Shown: one piece after another, positions 1 through 9,082 of the stretch
How positions within the stretch are numbered: position 1 is the first letter of the stretch
How the letters are laid out: every line of letters begins with the position of its first letter
Assembly: GCF_003852525.1 (NCBI RefSeq)
Contig: NZ_QAJL01000005.1
Coordinates: 755,230-819,229, forward strand
Reading direction: 5' to 3'
DNA: 64,000 nt
Source of the DNA: Pedobacter sp. KBW06
GTDB lineage: Bacteria; Bacteroidota; Bacteroidia; Sphingobacteriales; Sphingobacteriaceae
Notes under the pieces: model-generated
Databases searched by the model: none
What the model was told of the DNA's origin: nothing
Seen by the model: only the letters and a program-made list of their open reading frames with translations
Translations under genes and position numbers: made by a program

Positions 1-127
1 CCTGTACCAGATCTTTTACCCAGGCATCATAACAACAATCCCCTCCAGGGGTCTCAGTTCCCGGATTTTTATGACAACAATCAAATATATCTCTGTCAAT
101 GTTGCATATTTTATCGTAGACTAACAT
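1..127 (-). CDS. Partial cysteine-rich protein of the eCIS locus, 3' end outside the window
   Basis: An ATG at 127-125 on the minus strand opens a frame that stays open for 42 codons to the window edge. The visible part has five cysteines (residues 8, 17, 18, 31, 32), including two CC pairs, followed by DAWVKD. It lies 46 bp after the stop of the cysteine-rich gene upstream and in the same direction, so it is probably the next gene of the same eCIS-linked transcript. I do not recognise the family. The shared richness in cysteine with its neighbour suggests the two work together, but that is inference. Confidence 0.55.
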   Translation of the reverse strand, partial: MLVYDKICNIDRDIFDCCHKNPGTETPGGDCCYDAWVKDLVQ

Positions 128-173
128 AGTAGTGATTTTAATGATTTAACAAATTTGCGCCGGCCCTCAGGGC

Positions 174-1202
174 TTAATCGCAGGATGAATTATCTGAAGG
201 GTTTTCACAGGAATAGACCTCCGTAACCTCTTTACAGATATCGCAGATGTCACATTTACATTTCTTAAGCCTGTTGTCATCCTCTCCTTTTTCCCCGTCA
301 CAACCACAACCGGCAATGCATTTACATTCATGATGACACAGGTAATCTTTAGTTTCATCAAGCGTTCCCACTTCATTGCGTTTATTATACAAGGCATAAC
401 CCGACTGAGTAGCAGTTTTGGTAGACAGGACAAAATCTTCCTGCGCTTTTTTCAGACTTAGTCCTCCACTTGTCATTTGCGCCTGGATCAGGTCGTCAAA
501 AGCTTTCGCATTAGTGGCAAAATCCTGTTGAAATTTCTCCAGGGATTTGATATTGGAAAAAGATTGAATGCCTACAATTTCGGCGGCCGAATTAAAGATG
601 ATATCGATGTCCTGGCTCAGGCTGTCCGGTATCGTAATCAGGTCGTCGAGAATCTGACAGACGTTACGGCATGGGTCTGGTCTTCTGGAAGATTCTTCCT
701 GTTTATTGTTGTCATTACAATCGTCGCCTTCGCTGCAGCCCAATATTTTCATTTGCACCGCACTGCAGCTGTCTTTTCTGCAGCCATCGAGTTTTCCTGC
801 GGCTTCCCGGAGTTCTCCGAACTTTGCCTTTGCATCTTTAGCCGTTTTCACTACTGCTTTCAATGCGAGGACCAGTGCGTCGTTCTGCAAGATATCCGCC
901 GCTACATTTTTCTTTATTTCGTCTGAAGCCGTGATCAGTTCCACACCAACTTTAAGTTCCAGGTTCCTGACCAGCAGGTAATTTTTTTCGGTTTTTACAA
1001 AAGCGCATTTCTTTTTCTGGTAGATCATAACCGTACCATCGTAGGTCAGTTCGCTTTCACCGAGCTCAGCGACCTTCCCTTTTAGCCTTTTGCAGTAATC
1101 CTCCTTCAGCAGGTGGATCGTCTTCTGTGTTGCTGTCTCTGCTTCTGCATCATTGCAATTCCCATTTTGTGGTTCCCGAGAACCTGAGCTTTCTATAGAC
1201 AT
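174..1202 (-). CDS. Cysteine-rich hypothetical protein linked to the eCIS sheath gene
   Basis: A 342-residue protein of unknown family. I chose the ATG at 1202 (MSIESSG) rather than the upstream one at 1232, because the longer start lies only 8 bp from the sheath stop and adds an unconvincing segment. It has no signal peptide or membrane helix. Twenty cysteines are present. Most fall in two clusters, residues about 132-167 and a dense C-terminal knot from about 290 to the end with CxC, CxxC and HHEC patterns that could bind metal or form disulfides. The middle (about 165-280) looks helical. It follows the tail sheath gene by 38 bp on the same strand, so it is probably co-transcribed with the injection-system genes. 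A structural accessory, fibre or cargo role is possible; nothing in the sequence decides this. Confidence 0.75.
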   Translation of the reverse strand: MSIESSGSREPQNGNCNDAEAETATQKTIHLLKEDYCKRLKGKVAELGESELTYDGTVMIYQKKKCAFVKTEKNYLLVRNLELKVGVELITASDEIKKNVAADILQNDALVLALKAVVKTAKDAKAKFGELREAAGKLDGCRKDSCSAVQMKILGCSEGDDCNDNNKQEESSRRPDPCRNVCQILDDLITIPDSLSQDIDIIFNSAAEIVGIQSFSNIKSLEKFQQDFATNAKAFDDLIQAQMTSGGLSLKKAQEDFVLSTKTATQSGYALYNKRNEVGTLDETKDYLCHHECKCIAGCGCDGEKGEDDNRLKKCKCDICDICKEVTEVYSCENPSDNSSCD

Positions 1203-1240
1203 GACAATAGATTTAAGTTCAATAAATAACAATTCGATGA

Positions 1241-2671
1241 TTAAGACTCAGCCAGCATTTTATGCATAAACCTGAGGATAATAAACTCTGCAGGACGAAC
1301 AGCGGCCATTCCGATTTCGACGATCATCCTTCCTTCCCAGAGGTCGAGCTCTGTCATCGTTTCTCCAAGCCCGATGTGTACAAAAAAGGCTTCTTTAGTG
1401 GAAGCACCCATCAGTGCACCCGATTTCCATTGCTGGGTCAGGTAGTTTTCGATCATCGATTTTACCCTTACCCAGGTATTGCGGTCGTTGGGTTCAAAGA
1501 CGAATTGTTCCGTTGCATTTTTCACAGATTCTTCCACCATGCTGAAGAAACGCCTTACCGGCACATAACGCCATTCATTGTCATTTCCGGCCAATGTTCT
1601 GGCCCCCCAGATGATGGCCGGTCCGCGGCCGGCAAAAGAACGGATCACATTGATGGACTTACCGGCCTGCGCATCTACATTGAGCCCCATTTGTTCACTA
1701 TGTGTGATGAGATACTGCGGCCTGATCGCATTTGCGATATTGATATTTGCCGGTGCTTTCCATACGCCACGCGCATTGTCTACCTGCGCGTATACGCCTA
1801 CAACGGCTACCGAAGCAGGTAATAACATCTGAATATTCGTGATGGCACTTTTAGCCTGAAAATATTGCGCATTTTTTGTGGCCAGCAGTTCAGAGAGCTT
1901 CGTAACACCTGCAATGCCGGTAATTTTCACGAGGTCGTCATTGTCTTTTGACTGATCTCCAACCACCTTATAGTTGTAATCCACACCTGAATATATTTTC
2001 GGGAAATATACCGCAGCATATTTCAGAAAGTCTGTAGTTCCGGATAAGGTATCACGCAGGGCTTTAACATCCAGTTCCCATTCTTCCAGATTTGCGGCAT
2101 CATGGTAAACGTCCAAAACGGTAAACCGGTCCTGAAGGTCCACACATTGCTGGATGGCCTGGGTATGGATGTCGTAATAATCTGTCAGCGTGGCCAGGTT
2201 AACCGAGTCCGGAAACACTAGTAGGGTAACTTCATTGATCTTAGCTACCTGCTTCAGTCCCGCCGACAAGTCGGCGGCCATGATCAGGCCTCCTGCATCC
2301 GTATAATTTCCTACCGAGGTAATCCAGCAGGCACCTCCACCATTCCCGAAGAACAGCTGCAGGGAATAATACATCAGAAATTTAGACCGCTTGGTTTCAT
2401 CAATTTTTCCATTCACCTCATTTTTACCGGCAGTGGTATCAAACACCACGCTCAGGCTTTCCTTTTCAGGATCAGGATAGCCAAAAAACTGTTCGTATTG
2501 CAGCAGCGATTCGATGCGCCATGGCTTGTTTTTCAGGTCATCTGCCTCTTTCCATTGTGCCTTTTCGGTGTAGCCGATAAACGCTGGAATCGCTGTTTCT
2601 ACGGATGCAATAGAAGGTGGGAGGTGCGGAATTTCCTCAATATAAACTCCCGGAGTTTTATAATCTTGCAT
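1241..2671 (-). CDS. Contractile tail sheath protein of an eCIS
   Basis: A 476-residue phage-tail-sheath family protein, the contractile outer tube of phage-like injection systems (Afp/PVC/MAC-type eCIS). The N-terminus carries the hallmark YKTPGVYIEEI followed by the PAFIGYT segment. The C-terminal sheath domain, from about residue 350, includes the FEPNDRNTW and VEIGMAAVRPAEFI stretches that form the inter-subunit extended arms. There is no signal peptide, as expected for a cytoplasmically assembled particle. The preceding genes encode a DUF4255 protein and a 440-residue unknown, an arrangement that fits an eCIS better than a prophage because no capsid, terminase or integrase gene is nearby. 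Tube, baseplate and AAA+ genes would be expected outside the window to the left. The family assignment is secure; the eCIS class is inferred from context. Confidence 0.93.
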   Translation of the reverse strand: MQDYKTPGVYIEEIPHLPPSIASVETAIPAFIGYTEKAQWKEADDLKNKPWRIESLLQYEQFFGYPDPEKESLSVVFDTTAGKNEVNGKIDETKRSKFLMYYSLQLFFGNGGGACWITSVGNYTDAGGLIMAADLSAGLKQVAKINEVTLLVFPDSVNLATLTDYYDIHTQAIQQCVDLQDRFTVLDVYHDAANLEEWELDVKALRDTLSGTTDFLKYAAVYFPKIYSGVDYNYKVVGDQSKDNDDLVKITGIAGVTKLSELLATKNAQYFQAKSAITNIQMLLPASVAVVGVYAQVDNARGVWKAPANINIANAIRPQYLITHSEQMGLNVDAQAGKSINVIRSFAGRGPAIIWGARTLAGNDNEWRYVPVRRFFSMVEESVKNATEQFVFEPNDRNTWVRVKSMIENYLTQQWKSGALMGASTKEAFFVHIGLGETMTELDLWEGRMIVEIGMAAVRPAEFIILRFMHKMLAES

Positions 2672-2712
2672 AACAAATGTTATTTAGTTTAAAGTTTAAA
2701 TACATGCTCAGA

Positions 2713-4035
2713 TTAAGGTGCTAAGGGAAACAGGGATGATTCCTGCACCATGATATCACTATACAGTTTATTATTTTCAAAGGTTAGGGCCTGATAAGGC
2801 GATGGATTCGGCAGGTAATACAAGCTGTTGTCGGGCTTGCGCAATAAGGTGGTACTACAAGTCAGCGACCTTGGCTTTTTAGCTACGAGAAGCCCGTTTT
2901 TGGACAGCAGAAAATCGGGATGAAGCCCTGCTTTCAGGTTTTTCCGGCGGTTATTGATGTACCGCCAGAAAGAAGGCTTGCTTTTAAAGTTGAGCTCAAA
3001 TACCGGAGGAAGCGGATTCACCGTCTGATCAGGTTGTTTCCTTGTGATCAGCCTCCCGAGGTTGTCGATCAGGTTATAAGCAGGTACGGATGTTTTCACT
3101 TTCATCACGATCAGCGCCAGGCTGTCCCTGATCTCCTGCTCATTCTCGTAAAACATGAGCTTATGGGTTTTGTTATAGCCCCCGTTCCCGGTTACCTTCA
3201 GGCTGTATACCATTCGTTCTGTGACCACTGGAACGGGAATCTGTAATACTTTCTTTGGATCTATGGCCAGCTGCACTTTACGAAAGGGCTGACTTCCTTT
3301 GAACTGAAACTTGTCGACGGTATTTCCGTCTTTATCTTTGAGTAAGAAATCTGCTTTGGTAACCGCCGTATTTTTCGGAAAAGCATAATAGAAGTTACGT
3401 GGCAGCAAGATCCGGTCGTTCTCATTCGCAAAGGCCTTACCGGATAGGGAAATCCATTGTACCGCATCAGCATCGTCTGTATAGAATTCCCGGTAGTCGT
3501 TGGCTGCAAATTTAACCAGTTCTCCCTGTTCATAGGCCGCGCCCGCGTCAAATACGGTAATATCCGCGGATAGAAAAGGAAAGATTCTTGGTCCTGTTAC
3601 CGTGTTTTCATTGGAAAAATAATACGTGGCAGGCAGCGGCCTTTCCATTTTAGCATTTGTAAAACCATCCAGCCGAGGGCTTTTCTTAACAGCCAAAACG
3701 GAAATGCACAAATCGTCGGGTAAAGTGTATTTAGGCTCATAGACAACCGTCCCACCAGGTAATTTCTTAGGAATTACGCTTACCGCCACTTTAAATCCGG
3801 CATAGCCGGGCACCAGTTTCAAATGATAGTTATCAAACAATACCTTAGTTTTTTCAGGCAGCTCAAATGCAATTTCATCGGATATATTTTCTTCATCGGC
3901 ATCAAACCGCTGCTTTAAAAAGTTAAGCCGGTCGGCCTGTGCAGGAAAATCAAATATATTTTTACCCTCCTTATCTGTCAGATAGAATTCATGCAGCAAT
4001 CGCATTTCAAATAAGATCTTATAAACCGTATTCAT
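2713..4035 (-). CDS. eCIS-associated hypothetical protein
   Basis: A 440-residue protein I cannot place in a named family. It lacks a signal peptide or membrane helix and appears rich in beta structure, with many alternating hydrophobic strands and Pro/Gly turns. Its start codon overlaps the stop of the DUF4255 gene by one base (TGATG), which indicates translational coupling. It lies 41 bp before the sheath gene. A position between the cap protein and the sheath gene suggests a particle or assembly component. There is no cysteine enrichment like that of the two downstream proteins. The functional link to the injection system rests only on gene order. Confidence 0.8.
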   Translation of the reverse strand: MNTVYKILFEMRLLHEFYLTDKEGKNIFDFPAQADRLNFLKQRFDADEENISDEIAFELPEKTKVLFDNYHLKLVPGYAGFKVAVSVIPKKLPGGTVVYEPKYTLPDDLCISVLAVKKSPRLDGFTNAKMERPLPATYYFSNENTVTGPRIFPFLSADITVFDAGAAYEQGELVKFAANDYREFYTDDADAVQWISLSGKAFANENDRILLPRNFYYAFPKNTAVTKADFLLKDKDGNTVDKFQFKGSQPFRKVQLAIDPKKVLQIPVPVVTERMVYSLKVTGNGGYNKTHKLMFYENEQEIRDSLALIVMKVKTSVPAYNLIDNLGRLITRKQPDQTVNPLPPVFELNFKSKPSFWRYINNRRKNLKAGLHPDFLLSKNGLLVAKKPRSLTCSTTLLRKPDNSLYYLPNPSPYQALTFENNKLYSDIMVQESSLFPLAP

Positions 4036-4640
4036 CAGTTATGCCCGGATAAGGTGGATATATTGGTTTCAATTTCTTCGATCAACGGTACTGTTCTCAC
4101 TGTGGCATGTTCAGAGATGGCCACCAATCTGAGTTTATACATGGCAAAAGGAACCTGCCTTCCACCCAGCGAGCCCCATAAATGGTTGATCTGTTCGAAA
4201 GTCAGCGTATACAGTTCCATGGTAAAGCTCAATTCCTCCGGATCGCCGGGATCTGTTGATCCCCCGCTCGAAGATGTGGAAGTAGCGAAGGAGTTTTTGC
4301 TCTGAAGAAATCGGATGACCGAAGAAAGCCTTTTGAGTGCCAGCAGGTATCCATCCCCGAAGTAGTTACAACTTAATAAAACATACAGGTTTAAATAGAC
4401 CGGAGCATTTTCATAAATCGCAGTGCCGGAAGGAAAGCGTTTTAAGGGAGACTGATTTTTGAGGGTACTTTCTTCTTCAATGTTAACCAGACTGATGACG
4501 ATGCTGTCAGTCAGGCCGCTGCCACTTGCAGTTTCAGACAAGCCGATATTGTCGATGATGACATTCGCGGCATTGTCGCCCTTTGCAATAAGGTAACTGG
4601 TCAGTTCTGATTTCAACAATTGGAGCGTCTTGTCAATCAT
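4035..4640 (-). CDS. DUF4255 (Pvc16 N-terminal type) protein, putative tail cap/terminator
   Basis: A 201-residue protein matching the DUF4255 family, named after Pvc16 of Photorhabdus virulence cassettes. The visible family features are an N-terminal helix (IDKTLQLLKSEL), a central LYVLLSCNYFGDGYLLALKRLS segment broken by the conserved YxxALxxLS pattern, and a C-terminal MAMYKLR-type strand. In characterised eCIS particles Pvc16/Afp16 proteins terminate the tube-sheath assembly at its distal end. It is the first gene of the visible minus-strand cluster and overlaps the following gene by one base. A serine/glycine-rich insert (STSSSGGSTD, about residues 122-131) is a likely flexible loop. The start ATG at 4640 has no competing upstream start. 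The family call is fairly firm; the cap role is by analogy. Confidence 0.85.
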   Translation of the reverse strand: MIDKTLQLLKSELTSYLIAKGDNAANVIIDNIGLSETASGSGLTDSIVISLVNIEEESTLKNQSPLKRFPSGTAIYENAPVYLNLYVLLSCNYFGDGYLLALKRLSSVIRFLQSKNSFATSTSSSGGSTDPGDPEELSFTMELYTLTFEQINHLWGSLGGRQVPFAMYKLRLVAISEHATVRTVPLIEEIETNISTLSGHN

Positions 4641-4693
4641 GGCTAAATAATTATCAGATTAAAGCTCCATAAGTTTTAGAATAACCACAATAG

Positions 4694-4703
4694 CTAGTAC
4701 TAG
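4694..4703. promoter_or_regulatory. Short palindrome upstream of the eCIS cluster
   Basis: CTAGTACTAG is a perfect 10-bp palindrome 54 bp upstream of the DUF4255 start, in the 264-bp gap between this gene and the LuxR-type regulator gene. LuxR-family regulators bind dyad sites, so it is a candidate operator for the injection-system genes. A 10-bp palindrome can arise by chance, so the call is weak. Nothing else stands out in this gap. Confidence 0.2.
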
Positions 4704-4904
4704 TCATTTGTATCAGAAAAGATACCTGTAGTCCTAAAGGGAATACCGGCATTTTTCATCCTCGGCATAGGATTCATTGCCCTTTGTTCTTTTCAATGCC
4801 ATTTCTGAGCCGGCAATCCAGATATACTGCTTTTCTTACAAAGGCTACCTTTGATGCTTTTATCCGGATAAAGCCTGCAACTTAAACGACAGGAAAGGAT
4901 ATCC

Positions 4905-5618
4905 TTAAATAATATGGAAGGACATCGCGAATTTCGTGAGCTGGCAGAGGTTATTGATCTCCAGTTTTCTGATGATATTTTTCCGGTGATTGTTCACGGT
5001 ATGCGTGGAGATATACAGAATGATGGAAATCTCGCAACTGCTTTTTCCTTCTACAATCAACTTAATGATCTCTTTTTCCCTTTTGCTTAACAATTCAAAG
5101 CGGCTATGGTATTTCTGTGCATAGTCTGCTTCTTCAAGGTTTTCCGATCCGCAACCGGAGATGTTCAGCTCAAACGCATAATGAAACAGGATTGGAGAAA
5201 GCTTTTCTTCTTCGGAAGAACAGAGCCTGGTAGTGGAGAAATGCCATTTATAGTCTGATTTTTTTGAAGGTCTCAAACGTTGAAAAAAGAAATGGACCTT
5301 CCAATGCTCCTTTAGCCGGATGGCTTCCAGTAGCTCCTCTTCGATGACCATGTCATCTTCCGGAGGAAAGAAAAATTCGAAGTAAGCAAGCCAAAGCTGA
5401 TGCGCTTCTTTATCGTTCTGGTTCAGGAGCCTTGATTCGACTTTATTGGCATAATTACTAACCATTACTTTTTGATTGTCTACCAGCACATTTCCAAGAA
5501 AGTAATCGCCAATTTCCGTAGCATGAAAGCTCCGTTGCATGATCAGGTTAATGACACGATGCATGTGATCCGGGCAAGTCCCCACCTGCTCAACCGGGAT
5601 GGAATGTACTAGATTCAT
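4905..5618 (-). CDS. LuxR/NarL-type helix-turn-helix regulator
   Basis: About 237 residues from the ATG at 5618 (MNLVHSIPVE); a longer frame from 5654 adds 12 residues but its start is less convincing. The last 60 residues form a classic LuxR C-terminal DNA-binding domain: LSKREKEIIKLI, then GKSSCEISIILYIS and the recognition helix THTVNNHRKNIIRKL. There is no receiver domain. The N-terminal about 170 residues resemble the PAS-like sensor part of single-component LuxR proteins in Bacteroidota, but no ligand can be assigned. It reads toward the eCIS genes from 264 bp away, which makes it a candidate regulator of that cluster. A local regulatory role is inference from position. Confidence 0.85.
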   Translation of the reverse strand: MNLVHSIPVEQVGTCPDHMHRVINLIMQRSFHATEIGDYFLGNVLVDNQKVMVSNYANKVESRLLNQNDKEAHQLWLAYFEFFFPPEDDMVIEEELLEAIRLKEHWKVHFFFQRLRPSKKSDYKWHFSTTRLCSSEEEKLSPILFHYAFELNISGCGSENLEEADYAQKYHSRFELLSKREKEIIKLIVEGKSSCEISIILYISTHTVNNHRKNIIRKLEINNLCQLTKFAMSFHII

Positions 5619-5891
5619 AGGGTATGATTCTTTAGTAATCGTACAGCACAACACCTATGTATGATAAATTGTTTTTAATTTATTTTAAAAAAAAAGCTTT
5701 GTTCTCCGAAGCCACACCACCACCTATTCATTTATGCATCAACAGGTTACACAAAAGTCATTCAATCAGATAGATTCTTAAAACGTTTTATAATCTCCGC
5801 TTATAGGGAACCGGGCCTCATACCGATGGCGATACCCGGTATCAGGCTGAACCACAACATCGAAAAAATGACAGATGAAAAACCACTTGTT

Positions 5892-6191
5892 TTATTCCTG
5901 GTAATCAATGATACTATAGGAAATTTCATTGCTGTCCAGGTAAGTCTTTAACACTTCCAGCCATGTCCATAGGTAAGAAGTCCCAAACTGACAAACATAG
6001 ATGCCATCAATTTCAAATACGACGATCAGGTTCGGCATCTGGTCTTTATTTTCCGGATGTCTGAATTGCCGGTTTTCCTTACCTTGAAAATTATATTTTT
6101 TTTCAAAATAGGGATTCCCTTCCAGCAGATCGGTAATCTCCTGAAGTTGTCTGCTGGTAAAATCAGCTTTTATTTTATACTCAAAACCCAT
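5892..6191 (-). CDS. Small hypothetical protein
   Basis: A 99-residue soluble protein with no family I recognise. It starts MGFEYKIKADF and has an alpha/beta pattern: strand, helix (RQLQEITDLLEG), then strands including LIVVFEIDGIYVCQFG and a closing helix. The lack of signal peptide or membrane segment suggests a cytoplasmic protein. It lies 32 bp downstream of the LytS-type kinase gene in the same direction and could share its transcript. The good length and balanced composition support a real gene. Confidence 0.65.
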   Translation of the reverse strand: MGFEYKIKADFTSRQLQEITDLLEGNPYFEKKYNFQGKENRQFRHPENKDQMPNLIVVFEIDGIYVCQFGTSYLWTWLEVLKTYLDSNEISYSIIDYQE

Positions 6192-6222
6192 TCTTTCAAT
6201 TTACATGTACAATGATCCGGTT

Positions 6223-8169
6223 TTACCTGATCGGCAGGGTAATCAAAACCGAAGTTCCTTTTTCCGGGCTACTTTCAATCGTTATTCCTGCAGCGAAGCC
6301 ACTTTCTTTGGCCAGGATCCCTAAACGTTCCCTGCTGATGGCGGTAGATAAGGATTTATGCGAATCCGGGTTCCTGTGGTTAGAGATACCTTTGCCATTG
6401 TCTCTGATGGTGACCAGCAGTTTTTTGTCTCTGACCTCAAAATCTATGGTAATCTGCCCATTTTTTTCATTGGGATTGATGCCATATAGAATGGCATTCT
6501 CAACAAAAGGTTGAATCAGCATTGGCGGAATAACTATCATTTCCAGTTCCTCCTCTTCATCATATTCGATATGGTATTCAAAAGCGTCCTCATAGCGCAT
6601 TTGTTGCAGTCCGAGGTAATTATCCAGGATACTGATCTCTTCCGTCAGCGGGATTTTACTTTCTCTGGAAAGCTCCAGGCTCCCCCTCAATAAACGGCTG
6701 AAACGGTGCAGGTATTTCAGGGCTTTTTCTTTTTCTTCAAGTCTGATGAATCCCTGTAATACCGCCAAAGTATTAAAGATAAAATGAGGCTCCATCTGTG
6801 TGCGTAGCAAGCGTTGCTCCAGCTGCATTTTTTCGCTTTCATTTTTCAGTTTCCGCTGTCGCTGTATAAAGTACAACAACAGGGCAATCGCCACTGCGAG
6901 TAAAGCCGCCAATGCACTCACTGCCAGCCAAAGCCGGTTTTGCTGCAATCTCGTTTCGGTCAGGCTGACGGTTTCATTTAAAAGATGGATCGACTTGTCC
7001 TTTGCCTGTAATTGAAAGATCGTACTCATCTCGGCAATGGCACGTGCATTTTCCCCTTCATACAACTGTTTAATTCCATCCAGCAATCGCTGATTCTCCT
7101 GCTCAGCGGCAGCATATTGCTTCGTGGCAAACAGGTAAATCACCTTGTTCTTGAGGTACCATACCCTTTGATCATCATTTTGTTTACCCGGATATTGTCT
7201 GGCCAGTTTTTCACTTTGCTGTAGGTAATACAGTCCGCTATCCAGTTTTCCTTCATCCAGAAAGAAAGAAGCCATATCCACATAGGTCGCAAACAAATTT
7301 CCAGTCACAATGCTATTTGCTCCCGCCCCGTTTTCTTTTTCATCGGCAATCTCTGCATGAAGTGCCTTTTTCTCGTAGAAAATTGCAGAATCCCGCTCTC
7401 CTTTCCATTCAAAATAATCAGACTTCTGTCCGAAAATGAATTTAGACCTTTCCCAATCCGGGTTTCGCCTGTTTATCTCCTCCAATTTCACAATATAATA
7501 CCGGAGCGAGTCCTGGTTCCTCCTGCTCAGCGCATAACAGCTTGCCATTTGATTATAAGCCCTGAACTGAGATTTAGGATCATCAGGCAATTCAGGAAGG
7601 ATTGCTATGGCCTTACGGTTCATGTTAAACGCATTGTCGAACTGCCGGAGCACCTTACTCGATTGTCCGGCAGCCAGATAGATCATCACTTTTTGCTTTG
7701 GGCTCAGCTGCAGGCTACTGTCGCTGGCCAGCATCTGTGCCGCCCGGTTGTAGTAATAATTTTCCTGATGGAGCTTTTGTTCCATATGCGCCGCATTGCC
7801 TAAACCGGAATACAGCAATAACCTATCCTTATCAAAACCAATACGGTTTTCCATAAGCTGCCAGGCCAGCTGCATATGGTATTTAATGGAATCTAAATTC
7901 TTCTTCGCATAGAAAACTCCTGCAATGTTGTAATGTATTTTAGAAAGTAAGACCGCGTCTTTGTTAAATTCCGGCTTTTGTAGCTGTTGTTTCCAAAAAG
8001 ACAAACGATACTCCAGATCCGGATTTTTCTTGAGCTCTTCAGAAATGCCGTTCAGCAGTTCCAGGTTCTTTTCGGTAAAACCCAATGCTGGTTTCAGACG
8101 TTCCTGCCCACAGGAGCAGCCGGTCACTGCCAGGATCAGGCACAAATAAACAAGAGCAGAAAATTTCAT
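6223..8169 (-). CDS. Lipoprotein-type TPR sensor histidine kinase (LytS/His_kinase family)
   Basis: A 648-residue sensor kinase. The N-terminus is a lipoprotein signal (AVTGC, lipidated Cys 18). It is followed by a long helical region of tetratricopeptide-like repeats (about 30-390), one membrane helix at about 410-435, a short coiled coil, and a His_kinase (LytS/YehU) catalytic region. The phospho-acceptor motif QMEPHFIFNTL lies near residue 460, and the ATP-binding N box (PFVENAILYG) and G box (DNGKGIS) follow. This architecture is common in Bacteroidota, usually with a LytTR response regulator alongside. Here none is adjacent: the neighbours are a small unknown and a methyltransferase, so the kinase is an orphan. 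It may use the LytTR regulator at 14055-14756 or one elsewhere. Confidence 0.92.
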   Translation of the reverse strand: MKFSALVYLCLILAVTGCSCGQERLKPALGFTEKNLELLNGISEELKKNPDLEYRLSFWKQQLQKPEFNKDAVLLSKIHYNIAGVFYAKKNLDSIKYHMQLAWQLMENRIGFDKDRLLLYSGLGNAAHMEQKLHQENYYYNRAAQMLASDSSLQLSPKQKVMIYLAAGQSSKVLRQFDNAFNMNRKAIAILPELPDDPKSQFRAYNQMASCYALSRRNQDSLRYYIVKLEEINRRNPDWERSKFIFGQKSDYFEWKGERDSAIFYEKKALHAEIADEKENGAGANSIVTGNLFATYVDMASFFLDEGKLDSGLYYLQQSEKLARQYPGKQNDDQRVWYLKNKVIYLFATKQYAAAEQENQRLLDGIKQLYEGENARAIAEMSTIFQLQAKDKSIHLLNETVSLTETRLQQNRLWLAVSALAALLAVAIALLLYFIQRQRKLKNESEKMQLEQRLLRTQMEPHFIFNTLAVLQGFIRLEEKEKALKYLHRFSRLLRGSLELSRESKIPLTEEISILDNYLGLQQMRYEDAFEYHIEYDEEEELEMIVIPPMLIQPFVENAILYGINPNEKNGQITIDFEVRDKKLLVTIRDNGKGISNHRNPDSHKSLSTAISRERLGILAKESGFAAGITIESSPEKGTSVLITLPIR

Positions 8170-8226
8170 TACGGTATTCAGGAGATCTATTTTTTCGGAA
8201 TGAGAATATTTCTACAATATACCTAA

Positions 8227-8964
8227 TTAATTTTCTTTTATTACAGCAGCCATTAAAAAAATCGGCCTTCGCTTTTCGTCTTTCATCTCCGGATAAGCCG
8301 CCAGCGTTTCCTCAGATGGCTTTGGCTCAGAAAGTCTTCGCAAACTAAAATGAGCATCGATCAGGGCATTAAAGACCGTTTCCAGGGTCCTGTGGTATTT
8401 GGTAACCGTATGCCCCAGGAAACTGGTATGCCTGATTCCCTCCTCCTGATAATGATCAAGGGGCCAGTGCAGGCGGTTTCCAGCTTCATCCACATACCAA
8501 TCCTGCTCAGGTCTGCAAGTAAATACAGGATGCTCCTGTGAAAAGATAAAATGGCCACCCGGTTTAAGGCAATGGTTTATCTTCCGGCAGATCAGGTCAA
8601 AATCTTTCACATAGTGAAATGCAAGCGAGCTGATCACCACATCAAATTCTCCCTTGGAAAAGTCGATATCTTCAATCGCCATTTGAAGATATTCAATGCC
8701 CAGTCCGGCAGATTTCATTTTAGCCCTTTCCAGCATCTTTGCAGAAAGGTCAATTCCAACCACCCTTTTAGCGCCTTGTTGTTTTGCATAAATACAATGC
8801 CAGCCAAAACCACAGCCCAGGTCAAGCACTGACTTCCCTTCAAAATCAGGCAGCATTTGCTGCAATACCTGCCATTCACCTGCAGCATTTAATCCTTCAA
8901 CTGAACGTGGCATATTGCCATAATTGGCAAAAAAATCGGGATCGTCGTATTTATTTTCTTTCAT
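8227..8964 (-). CDS. Class I SAM-dependent methyltransferase
   Basis: A 245-residue Rossmann-fold methyltransferase. Motif I, VLDLGCGFGWH at about residues 45-55, binds S-adenosylmethionine. The acidic motif II (VVGIDLS) and the FDVVISSLAFHYV post-motif region follow, and a GGHFIFSQEHP segment matches the Methyltransf_11/25 type. The C-terminal part (about 165-235) carries the substrate region and ends in a KPSEETL helix common to small-molecule methyltransferases. The substrate cannot be read from sequence. It is 57 bp upstream of the sensor kinase gene on the same strand but has no obvious functional link. The divergent gene at 9083 leaves a 118-bp promoter gap. Confidence 0.9.
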   Translation of the reverse strand: MKENKYDDPDFFANYGNMPRSVEGLNAAGEWQVLQQMLPDFEGKSVLDLGCGFGWHCIYAKQQGAKRVVGIDLSAKMLERAKMKSAGLGIEYLQMAIEDIDFSKGEFDVVISSLAFHYVKDFDLICRKINHCLKPGGHFIFSQEHPVFTCRPEQDWYVDEAGNRLHWPLDHYQEEGIRHTSFLGHTVTKYHRTLETVFNALIDAHFSLRRLSEPKPSEETLAAYPEMKDEKRRPIFLMAAVIKEN

Positions 8965-9082
8965 TTTATGTGCTTTAGGAACTCAAAAGGGGAATTTTTT
9001 AGAATTTAACATTAGCTTTAGTAAACAAAGATGACCATCATTTGTTGGGTATACAATAAAAATTCACCTAAAAAAATGCCAT

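Noticed and set aside
1241..2671. Prophage tail instead of eCIS
   Set aside because: No capsid, portal, terminase, lysis or integrase gene appears, and DUF4255 and the unknown gene fit eCIS order; the left flank is unseen, so the rejection is provisional.
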